In this document: in pieces, positions 18,045 to 24,422 of the stretch
How the letters are laid out: every line of letters begins with the position of its first letter
Numbering within the stretch: the stretch's first letter is position 1
Source: Winogradskyella echinorum
Lineage (GTDB): Bacteria; Bacteroidota; Bacteroidia; Flavobacteriales; Flavobacteriaceae
NCBI RefSeq assembly: GCF_014297365.1
Contig: NZ_JACOQD010000002.1
Location: 963,910 to 1,027,909, forward strand
DNA: 64,000 nt
Direction: 5' to 3'
Notes under the pieces: generated by a model
What the model was told of the DNA's origin: nothing
The model's database searches: none
Seen by the model: only the letters and a program-made list of their open reading frames with translations
Position numbers and translations under genes: made by a program

Positions 18045-19418
18045 ATGGCAAAGTTTGAACTTAAGTTACCTAAAATGGGAGAGAGTGTTGCTGAAGCAAC
18101 CATAACCTCATGGCTTAAAGACATCGGAGATACAATTGAAGCTGATGAAGCCGTTTTAGAAATAGCTACAGATAAAGTAGATAGTGAAGTACCAAGTGAA
18201 GTTGACGGTGTTTTAGTTGAAAAACTATTCAATGTTGATGATGTTGTACAAGTCGGACAAACCATTGCTGTAATAGAAACAGAAGGTGGAGATACTGTAG
18301 AAGTAAAAGCTCCGGCTGCAGAACCTGTAGCTGAACCAGAAGCACCTAAAGCAGTTGCTGAAGTTAGCCAAACTGTTGTCGCTGCTAAAGCAAATGTTGT
18401 GCCTATTGTATCTTCAGGTGAACGTTTTTATTCTCCTTTGGTTAAAAATATAGCCAAACAAGAAGGTATTTCTCAAAGTGAACTCGATACCATTCCTGGA
18501 TCCGGAAAAGACAATCGTGTAACTAAAAACGATATTAAAGCTTACCTTGAGTCTCGTGGCTCTGCTCCTGCTCCAGTTGCTGCTCCTAAAGCTGAACCAG
18601 TAGTAAAACAAAAAGTGGAAACGCCAGTGGCTACTACCAAAACTCCAGAGAAACCAGCGGAAGAAAAATCGACAGAAAAGCCAGTTGAAAAACCAGTATT
18701 AGCCTCTGGAGATGATGAAATTATAGAAATGAGTCGTATGGGTAAACTCATTTCAAAATATATGGTAGAATCTGTACAAACCTCTGCACATGTGCAGTCT
18801 TTTATTGAAGCAGATGTCACTAATATTTGGAACTGGAGAAAGAAAGTTAAGAAAGACTTTATGGAACGTGAAGGAGAAAATTTAACCTTTACTCCAATTT
18901 TTATGGAAGCTGTAACCAAAGCTTTAAAAGAATTCCCAATGATGAACATTTCGGTTCAAGGAGATTCTATTATTAAAAAGAAAGCCATTAATGTTGGTAT
19001 GGCGGCAGCATTACCAGATGGTAACTTAATTGTACCTGTAATTAAAAATGCAGATCAGCTTAATTTATTTGGTATGGCAAAACGTGTTAACGATTTAGCC
19101 AATAGAGCACGCTCAGGCCAGTTAAGTCCAGATGACATACAAGGCGGAACGTACACAGTTACTAATGTAGGTACATTTGGTAGCATTATGGGAACACCAA
19201 TTATCAATCAACCTCAAGTTGGTATTTTAGCGCTTGGAGCTATTAGAAAAATACCAGCAGTTATCGAAGGACCAGAAGGAGATTATATTGGTATCCGTTA
19301 CAAAATGTTCTTATCACATTCTTATGATCATAGAGTGGTCAATGGAGCACTTGGTGGACAATTTGTTAAATATGTGAAAGATTATTTAGAGGCTTGGGAT
19401 TCTAATCGCGAAATCTAA
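18045..19418 (+). CDS. 2-oxo acid dehydrogenase E2 (dihydrolipoamide acyltransferase)
   Basis: A 457-residue E2 core subunit. The lipoyl domain is at residues 1-78 with the lipoylated Lys44 in EIATDKVDSEV. A flexible Ala/Pro/Glu-rich linker follows. The E3/E1-binding domain is at about 128-165 (RFYSPLVKNIAKQEGI to TKNDIKAYL), after which a second Pro/Glu/Lys linker leads to the acyltransferase domain. The catalytic segment reads HRVVNG at residues 429-434: the His is present but the usual Asp of HxxxDG is Asn. It is most like branched-chain or general E2 proteins of Bacteroidota. It stands apart from E1 and E3 genes in this window and has its own terminator. Confidence 0.92.
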   Translation: MAKFELKLPKMGESVAEATITSWLKDIGDTIEADEAVLEIATDKVDSEVPSEVDGVLVEKLFNVDDVVQVGQTIAVIETEGGDTVEVKAPAAEPVAEPEAPKAVAEVSQTVVAAKANVVPIVSSGERFYSPLVKNIAKQEGISQSELDTIPGSGKDNRVTKNDIKAYLESRGSAPAPVAAPKAEPVVKQKVETPVATTKTPEKPAEEKSTEKPVEKPVLASGDDEIIEMSRMGKLISKYMVESVQTSAHVQSFIEADVTNIWNWRKKVKKDFMEREGENLTFTPIFMEAVTKALKEFPMMNISVQGDSIIKKKAINVGMAAALPDGNLIVPVIKNADQLNLFGMAKRVNDLANRARSGQLSPDDIQGGTYTVTNVGTFGSIMGTPIINQPQVGILALGAIRKIPAVIEGPEGDYIGIRYKMFLSHSYDHRVVNGALGGQFVKYVKDYLEAWDSNREI

Positions 19419-19454
19419 AAAAAGTTCCTTTAAAAAAGGTTTTAGAATAAATTT

Positions 19455-19489
19455 AAAAAGCACAGTTACTTAAGTACTGTGCTTTTTTT
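19455..19489 (+). terminator. Rho-independent terminator after the E2 gene
   Basis: AAAAAGCACAGT pairs with ACTGTGCTTTTT, followed by further T residues. A shorter inner TACTTAAGTA palindrome could also fold. Confidence 0.8.
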
Positions 19490-19534
19490 ATATAATGATA
19501 ATATGGATTTCTACATATTTAGTTGTGCGTTGAC

Positions 19535-19600
19535 CTTTAAAATTATCAATCAAATCGCAAATAGAAAATTACAGCGGAATTTACGTAAGGAGACAGTGAA
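19535..19600 (-). repeat. Cassette-flanking element, copy 1
   Basis: A non-coding stretch downstream of the TPR lipoprotein gene. By eye it aligns with 21921-21986 over about 66 bases with few gaps, including shared blocks AATCGCAAATAGAA / AATCACAGATAGAA and GGAGACAGTGA / TCGGCAGTGA. It is one of at least four related spacers between minus-strand genes here. Confidence 0.6.
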
Positions 19601-19636
19601 TTAGTAAAGTTTCACACATACTTTTTTAACCGTTTT

Positions 19637-20371
19637 TTAATTCTTTGTAGGAAACATAATGTTCAATTCCTTAAGTGAGCAAGGTTTATTTCCTACATTT
19701 TTACCAACAGCAAAATTCTCAAATTTCAATTCTTTATTTTCAATTAGTTTCTGCAAATAATCTGTTTCAAAACCTAACTGTTGCAATTTGTTTTTCCCAG
19801 CTTTAACATTATCTATTTTACCTAAAAAATAGTTAGAATATATCTGCACTCTTATAAGTCTTTCTTTTTCGTATATGCTTGGACTTTCAGGTAAAATTGA
19901 TGCAGAGAATTCAATTGCTTTCTCAAAATCTCCATTAAATAATAATGTTGAAGCAATATCTGCTTTTAATACAAACGAATCTGGATAGTTCTCTAGAATT
20001 TTTTTATCTACATTTAAAGCTCCTTCAAAGTCTCCCATAAACATAAGACCTTGAGATTTTAAATAGAGCGCTTTGTAATTTAGCGAATCTCTTATTAAGC
20101 ATTGTTCGAGAAGATTCATTATTTCAAAAAGATTTGGATTAGAAATAGTTTTTGAATGTGCCAAACGAAAATATAATTCTGCATTATTTGGATTTTCATC
20201 GATTAAAGTATTGAGCAGCTTATTTGCGTTTTGAAAGTCGTTTAATTCTTGATAATTGGTCACTTCTTGAAGTTGAGAATATATATCAACACTTTGATAT
20301 TCATTTCTATTACTCCCTTTACAAGAGAAAAGTAAAAAAGTCAGGAGTATAAATATAATTGGTCTTATCAT
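19637..20371 (-). CDS. Tetratricopeptide-repeat lipoprotein
   Basis: A 244-residue lipoprotein: the signal peptide ends in LLFSCKGS, giving a lipidated Cys at residue 17. Residues 45-180 consist of TPR units (ANKLLNTLIDENPNNAELYFRLAHS, KALYLKSQGLMFMGDFEGALNV, LKADIASTLLFNGDFEKAIEF). TPR lipoproteins act as protein-binding scaffolds in the periplasm. Nothing shows the partner. It is the last of five tandem minus-strand genes separated by related spacer elements. Confidence 0.85.
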   Translation of the reverse strand: MIRPIIFILLTFLLFSCKGSNRNEYQSVDIYSQLQEVTNYQELNDFQNANKLLNTLIDENPNNAELYFRLAHSKTISNPNLFEIMNLLEQCLIRDSLNYKALYLKSQGLMFMGDFEGALNVDKKILENYPDSFVLKADIASTLLFNGDFEKAIEFSASILPESPSIYEKERLIRVQIYSNYFLGKIDNVKAGKNKLQQLGFETDYLQKLIENKELKFENFAVGKNVGNKPCSLKELNIMFPTKN

Positions 20372-20380
20372 TCGTTTTCT

Positions 20381-20527
20381 CTAAACGTTTATAATGTGTT
20401 TGGGGATGATTTGTTACATGGTTAATCACCTAAATAAGCAACTAAATCATAGCTATAAAATCTATTTAAAATTGCGAATATGGTCTAAAACTAGTAATAA
20501 CTTGCATACAGTATTGTACATATTGTT
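20381..20527 (-). repeat. Cassette-flanking element, copy 2
   Basis: This fills the spacer between two minus-strand genes. On the minus strand TGATTTAGTTGCTTATTTAG and ATGTAACAAATCAT align by eye with TGATTTATTTGCTAACTTTAG and ACGTAAGGAAATCAT in the copy at 21872-22028, and ACAATACTGTATGCAAGTTA aligns with GCAACACCGTGTATAATTAA. Confidence 0.55.
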
Positions 20528-20535
20528 TCTTTTCT

Positions 20536-21153
20536 TTAAGGACTTATCCATAAATAAATATCTTTTAATATTTCCCATTCTCCATCAACCTTTTTAAACA
20601 CAATTACGTGTTCACTTTTACAAAGACCAATTTTTCCACAATCAACCCAATAATAGAGTGAAGCATAATTTCCAGAATATTTTATTTTCGACAACCCGAT
20701 TGCAAGACTATGTTTAAATTTCCGATTTATTTTTCTCCATCGTTTAGTATAAGAACTTGTTGAATTATCTATAAGTTCGTTAAACAACTTATTTGGTAAA
20801 GAATGGACCTCTAATGATTTTATATCTAACGAATCTGTATTTATTTTAGGATGATTGGTAAATGTAGAATCTAAATCTGGTAATGATTCAATAAAATCTT
20901 TATTCTTTACACCTTTCATATTCTTCAACATTAGGTGGTCCTCCTTAAATTCAAAGTCTAAATTTTCCATTAAAACCACTGTTTCAAATGGCTTCATTCG
21001 ACTATCCACAAAATTGGCAAATTCTATATCAGAATCGAAACTTGAAATTCCAAATTCAATAGTCTTTGAGAATATGATATAATTATCTTTTGTGCTTTGT
21101 CCAAAGATGGCAAAACAACTAAAATAGATAATATGTATAATAATTGTTCGCAT
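20536..21153 (-). CDS. Hypothetical exported protein
   Basis: A 205-residue protein with a hydrophobic N-terminus (IIIHIIYFSCFAIFGQ) that looks like a signal peptide cleaved near residue 19. The rest is hydrophilic, with a conserved-looking end containing YYWVDCGKIGLCKSEHVIVFKK and EWEILKDIYLW, a pattern seen in NTF2-like or lumazine-like small secreted proteins; this is only a resemblance. No catalytic motif is recognised. It sits in the cassette-like array between two spacer elements. The function is unknown. Confidence 0.7.
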   Translation of the reverse strand: MRTIIIHIIYFSCFAIFGQSTKDNYIIFSKTIEFGISSFDSDIEFANFVDSRMKPFETVVLMENLDFEFKEDHLMLKNMKGVKNKDFIESLPDLDSTFTNHPKINTDSLDIKSLEVHSLPNKLFNELIDNSTSSYTKRWRKINRKFKHSLAIGLSKIKYSGNYASLYYWVDCGKIGLCKSEHVIVFKKVDGEWEILKDIYLWISP

Positions 21154-21164
21154 TATATATAGCG

Positions 21165-21306
21165 ATTTGTTATAAGAATTTTCAACTATTTGTTTGTTAA
21201 CAATTTACGAAAGACATTCAGATATAGCAAATACGCAACTACCTTTATTTAAGAACAAAATAGCAATTATTTTTTTGCGGTATTCTGCGCAGTATTTATT
21301 TCCGTT
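21165..21306 (-). repeat. Cassette-flanking element, copy 3
   Basis: This covers the spacer and the last codons of the next gene. On the + strand AATAGCAATTATTTTT, then GCGGTATTCTGCGCAG align by eye with CCAAGCAATTAATTAT, then ACGGTGTTGCCCACAG at 21988-22020. The gene's final residues (NTAQNTAKK) are encoded inside the element. Confidence 0.5.
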
Positions 21307-21860
21307 AATATTTTCCCTTCTCCATTCAGTCTATATTTATAACCTTCCCAATCTATTAATTCAATTCTATTTTCAACAATTTTAAATTCTGTTTTTCCGT
21401 CTGGATTTACAAAAATATCACTCGTACTAAAATTCCATTTAGTATTTCCATTTTTATCAATTCGGCTAACTTGAATTTCACCGTGAACGATAAAATCTTC
21501 GTCAAATTCATAAATTCCGAAACAAGTTGCAACGTCATATTGCTTTCGCCAATTAGCTGATAAATCTGCTAAATTCAGAGAATATATTTGGTCAGAACAA
21601 CATATATAAATTCGGTCATTTTTAATTAAAAACGAATTTTCAGAAATTTCAGTTGTTCCGCCAGATTCCAATAATAACACACTACACTTTTCAAAATCGT
21701 TTTCTGTTATTCGAATTCCGTATTTTGAGGAAGGTTGATATTCCAATTCAATTCCTAAATCGGCTGGATATTGTTTCTTAAATCTCCGACCAAATTCCGC
21801 TGAATCCATATCAGATTCATTTGTTATTTCAATTACGGAATTTTGATAGTTTACTTTCAT
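21267..21860 (-). CDS. Hypothetical protein, beta-rich (cassette gene)
   Basis: A 197-residue protein if started at the ATG at 21860 (MKVNYQNSV). The frame remains open to 21944, but that 28-residue extension lies in the conserved spacer element and is unlikely to be protein. It has no signal peptide. The body has short beta-type segments (NDRIYICCSDQIYSLNL, EDFIVHGEIQVSRIDKNGNTKWNF) like one or two blades of a PQQ/propeller repeat. The C-terminus is encoded in the spacer repeat. I do not recognise a named family and assign no function. Confidence 0.65.
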   Translation of the reverse strand: MKVNYQNSVIEITNESDMDSAEFGRRFKKQYPADLGIELEYQPSSKYGIRITENDFEKCSVLLLESGGTTEISENSFLIKNDRIYICCSDQIYSLNLADLSANWRKQYDVATCFGIYEFDEDFIVHGEIQVSRIDKNGNTKWNFSTSDIFVNPDGKTEFKIVENRIELIDWEGYKYRLNGEGKILTEINTAQNTAKK

Positions 21861-21871
21861 TTTATGGGTTA

Positions 21872-22028
21872 GGTCAAATTGTGTAAACGGTCTAGTGTAT
21901 GATTTCCTTACGTGATTAAGAACTAAAGTTAGCAAATAAATCACAGATAGAATATTCCGCAGGAATGTTCATAAGTCGGCAGTGACCCAAGCAATTAATT
22001 ATACACGGTGTTGCCCACAGTTATTTTT
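21872..22028 (-). repeat. Cassette-flanking element, copy 4 (most complete)
   Basis: The clearest copy of the spacer element: it starts at the 3' end of the 21995-22582 gene (last codons inside it), runs through CACCGTGTATAATTAATTGC, a GC-richer middle with a TTCCTGCGGAA inverted repeat, and ends just before the ATG at 21860. A 22-base stretch at 22007-22028 is repeated exactly at 22571-22592. Confidence 0.65.
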
Positions 22029-22582
22029 ATTCGTTCAATATTTTTATTTGTTTCATCACCCTGGTTAAATTCAAGTCGGTCAATTGTAATTCCACATTTG
22101 TTTTTTGCAATTTCCGCATCAACAATTCGTTCCAAATAATCAATTTCGTTCACACTTACTCCGTAATAATCAAATATAAGAATATCATATTTTTCAAAAT
22201 CGCATTTTATAGCTAATGCTTTATTTTTTCCGATTGTCAGATTATTCACTTTCTTTTTAGAACACAATTCTAAATATTCAGCTATAATTTTCGCTTTAGT
22301 TCCGTCAACATTTAGTTTTTCCGTTATATAATTCTCAACAGTAAATGATTTTATGATTTTCCTAAATCCACTTTCTGAATACTCTTTTGACAATTTTATT
22401 TTTGGAATTTTTTTCTCAAAGTGAATCATTAATTCGTTTCGGAAACTCTGAACCAAACTATTTCCTTTAGAATCAAAATTCGGCACGCATAACCTAATGA
22501 GTTTTCCAGATTCCACATCAAATTCAGGGATTGAAATTCCCTTAAATTCAAATTTTGGACTATGAAAAATGGTGTTGCCCAC
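21995..22582 (-). CDS. Hypothetical protein, probably 5'-truncated (cassette gene)
   Basis: The frame gives 195 residues from a GTG at 22582, but that GTG lies inside a truncated spacer repeat and no ATG, TTG or other good start exists before about residue 52. The true 5' end may have been lost with the rest of the spacer. The segment FKGISIPEFDVESGKLIRLCVPN and the later YDILIFDYYGVSVNEIDYLERI vaguely recall the ends of an ABC-ATPase-like fold, without Walker A. The last codons (ITVGNTVYN) are encoded in spacer element copy 4. The function is unknown and it may be a decaying gene. Confidence 0.5.
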   Translation of the reverse strand: MGNTIFHSPKFEFKGISIPEFDVESGKLIRLCVPNFDSKGNSLVQSFRNELMIHFEKKIPKIKLSKEYSESGFRKIIKSFTVENYITEKLNVDGTKAKIIAEYLELCSKKKVNNLTIGKNKALAIKCDFEKYDILIFDYYGVSVNEIDYLERIVDAEIAKNKCGITIDRLEFNQGDETNKNIERIKITVGNTVYN

Positions 22583-22594
22583 AGTTATTTTTTT
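22571..22594 (-). repeat. Truncated copy of the cassette-flanking element
   Basis: GGTGTTGCCCACAGTTATTT and two further T match 22007-22028 exactly. Only this end of the element is present between the 22585 and 21995 genes, immediately after the TAA of the former. Confidence 0.65.
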
Positions 22595-23094
22595 GATTCA
22601 ATATTTGCTTCTAAATAAATCTTATTGTCAACATTGAACTTAACAATTCCAATTAGTTCTAAATCTGATAGTTCATGACAACAAATACCAAACGCATCTT
22701 TCTCAGAATAAAGTTCAGAGTAGGTCTTTTTCAATTCAAGCACGATGTCTCTTTTCCTAAAACCATTTTCATTTTTTATTATGTAGCCAATCCTTTTTTT
22801 AATCGGAAAGTCAATTATAAGAATGGCATTGGTGCTATCAGTAACTATATTATCGACATTATATAATTTATCTAATTCCGGATTTGATATATTAATTCCA
22901 CCTACACCTCCTTTTTCGCGAATATATCTTTTTCCATTATCTCCTTCGATTTGAAATGGAATTGCTGATACTATCATTCCACCATACATAACATCAGATT
23001 TAACTATCTCGAAACTTTTTTCAGATATTGTCTTTTTTTTACAACTAGAAATGGTTATTAAAACAAGAATTAGAAGAAAGTATGTGTTTTTCAT
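22585..23094 (-). CDS. Hypothetical lipoprotein (cassette gene)
   Basis: A 169-residue lipoprotein from the ATG at 23094; an ATG five codons upstream lies in an inverted copy of the spacer motif. The N-terminus (MKNTYFLLILVLITISSCKKK) is a lipoprotein signal with Cys at residue 18. The mature part is hydrophilic, with no known domain; a CC pair occurs in FGICCHELSDLELIG. The stop codon directly abuts the CTGTGGGCAACACC end of the spacer element. It is the first gene of the minus-strand cassette-like run. The function is unknown. Confidence 0.7.
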   Translation of the reverse strand: MKNTYFLLILVLITISSCKKKTISEKSFEIVKSDVMYGGMIVSAIPFQIEGDNGKRYIREKGGVGGINISNPELDKLYNVDNIVTDSTNAILIIDFPIKKRIGYIIKNENGFRKRDIVLELKKTYSELYSEKDAFGICCHELSDLELIGIVKFNVDNKIYLEANIESKK

Positions 23095-23109
23095 AATTGT
23101 GGGCAACAT
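23095..23109 (+). repeat. Inverted copy of the cassette end motif
   Basis: AATTGTGGGCAACAT faces the opposite way to the GTTGCCCACAGTTAT ends at 22007 and 22571. It marks the upstream border of the first cassette gene, so that gene is flanked by inverted repeats. Confidence 0.5.
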
Positions 23110-23200
23110 ATAATAAAAGCACCTATTTTAAAAAGCAATAAATTCAGCTTTATTCAACTATATTAGTACTTTAATCAATTTCAATTATTTACAAATAATT

Positions 23201-23222
23201 ACAAACGTTTATAAACATTTGT
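23201..23222 (-). terminator. Near-perfect palindrome after fabH
   Basis: ACAAACGTTTATAAACATTTGT is self-complementary except for one C/A position pair and lies 6 bases past the fabH stop. It has no strong T run, so it is a weak terminator candidate. Confidence 0.35.
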
Positions 23223-23228
23223 ATCTAA

Positions 23229-24239
23229 TTACCACTTAATAATACAACTTCCCCAAGTAAAACCACTACCAAAAGCAGCTAATACCACAGTATCACCTTC
23301 TTTAATTTTACCTTCTTCCCACGCTTCAGTTAAAGCAATTGGGATGGATGCTGCCGTTGTGTTTCCGTATTTCTGTATATTATTAAAAACTTGGTCGTTA
23401 TTAAGTTTAAACTTCTTTTGTATAAACTGCGCGATACGTAAATTGGCTTGGTGTGGAATTAACATATCTATATCATCTACTTGTAATTGGTTTTTCATTA
23501 AACCTTCCATAATAACTTCACTAAAACGGACCACTGCATTTTTAAATACAAACTGTCCGTTCATATGAGGAAAGTAGCTTTCGTCATTTGGGTCATTATC
23601 TTCAATTATATCATTGACCCAACGTTTCCCCATTCCTGGAGCTATTAACACTAATTCTTCGGCGTGCTCACCTTGTGAGTGTAAGTGTGTGGATAAAATC
23701 CCTTTAGTAGTATCTTCTTCTCTTGTTAAAACTGCTGCACCTGCTCCATCACCAAAAATTACAGATACACCTCTTCCTCTTGTAGTTTTATCTAAACCGT
23801 AAGAATGCAATTCACTACCAATAACAAGGATATTTTTATACATCCCAGTTTTTATAAAATTATCGGCTACAGAAATGGCATATACAAAACCAGAGCACTG
23901 GTTACGTACATCTAAAGCACCAACTGTTTTTATATCTAAAGCATGTTGTACTTGCACACCTGGACCAGGAAAATACATATCTGGACTCAACGTAGCAAAG
24001 ATTATAAAATCAATATCATCTTTATCTATACCTGCACGTTCAATAGCAATTTTAGCAGCCTTTACTCCCATTGTTGCTGTAGTGTCTCCACTACCCTTTT
24101 TTACCCATCGACGCTCTTTAATACCTGTACGCTCTTGTATCCATTCGTCATTCGTATCCATCATTTTAGATAAGTCGTCATTAGTAACTACATTATCTGG
24201 CACATACTTTCCTAAGCCTATTATTTTTGAATTGTACAT
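23229..24239 (-). CDS. fabH: Beta-ketoacyl-ACP synthase III
   Basis: A 336-residue ketoacyl-ACP synthase III, which condenses acyl-CoA with malonyl-ACP to start fatty acid synthesis. The catalytic triad is Cys115 (RNQCSGF), His263 (PHQANLRI) and Asn293 (YGNTTAASIP). The FGDGAGAAV segment is also typical. It is longer than E. coli FabH (317) because of an insert around 205-225 (IIEDNDPNDE). It is a stand-alone gene: no plsX, rpmF or fab genes adjoin, so it may be an extra paralogue (secondary lipid or branched-chain priming) rather than the main FabH. A good promoter lies upstream. Confidence 0.92.
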   Translation of the reverse strand: MYNSKIIGLGKYVPDNVVTNDDLSKMMDTNDEWIQERTGIKERRWVKKGSGDTTATMGVKAAKIAIERAGIDKDDIDFIIFATLSPDMYFPGPGVQVQHALDIKTVGALDVRNQCSGFVYAISVADNFIKTGMYKNILVIGSELHSYGLDKTTRGRGVSVIFGDGAGAAVLTREEDTTKGILSTHLHSQGEHAEELVLIAPGMGKRWVNDIIEDNDPNDESYFPHMNGQFVFKNAVVRFSEVIMEGLMKNQLQVDDIDMLIPHQANLRIAQFIQKKFKLNNDQVFNNIQKYGNTTAASIPIALTEAWEEGKIKEGDTVVLAAFGSGFTWGSCIIKW

Positions 24240-24258
24240 AAAAAATTCTTGTTTATAT

Positions 24259-24274
24259 TCTCACGAAAGTGAGA
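24259..24274 (-). promoter_or_regulatory. Hairpin in the 5' leader of fabH
   Basis: TCTCAC and GTGAGA pair with a 4-base loop, 20 bases upstream of the ATG and downstream of the predicted promoter. It may stabilise the leader or affect translation. Confidence 0.35.
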
Positions 24275-24297
24275 CTTAATTTACAATAAATATACAG

Positions 24298-24326
24298 CAA
24301 ATTTACCATTTTAATTGTTTAACTCA
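24298..24326 (-). promoter_or_regulatory. Predicted fabH promoter
   Basis: On the minus strand TTG (24326-24324), an 18-base spacer and TAAATTTG (24305-24298) match the Bacteroidota housekeeping consensus, about 59 bases before the ATG. Confidence 0.5.
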
Positions 24327-24422
24327 ATTCACAATTTATGAGTTATAATTTTAACATCTCTATCACATTTTAGGGCTTCAATTTTTAGTATCTTCAAGCC
24401 ACTAATCAATTATCAATAAATC

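Noticed and set aside
18032..18949. Antisense frames over the E2 gene
   Set aside because: They are shadows of the Ala/Pro/Glu-rich codons of the E2 gene; the protein evidence for E2 is decisive.
19500..23110. Cassette-like array considered as a classical integron
   Set aside because: No integrase gene is in the window and the elements do not show the GTTRRRY core or the attC paired-box layout.
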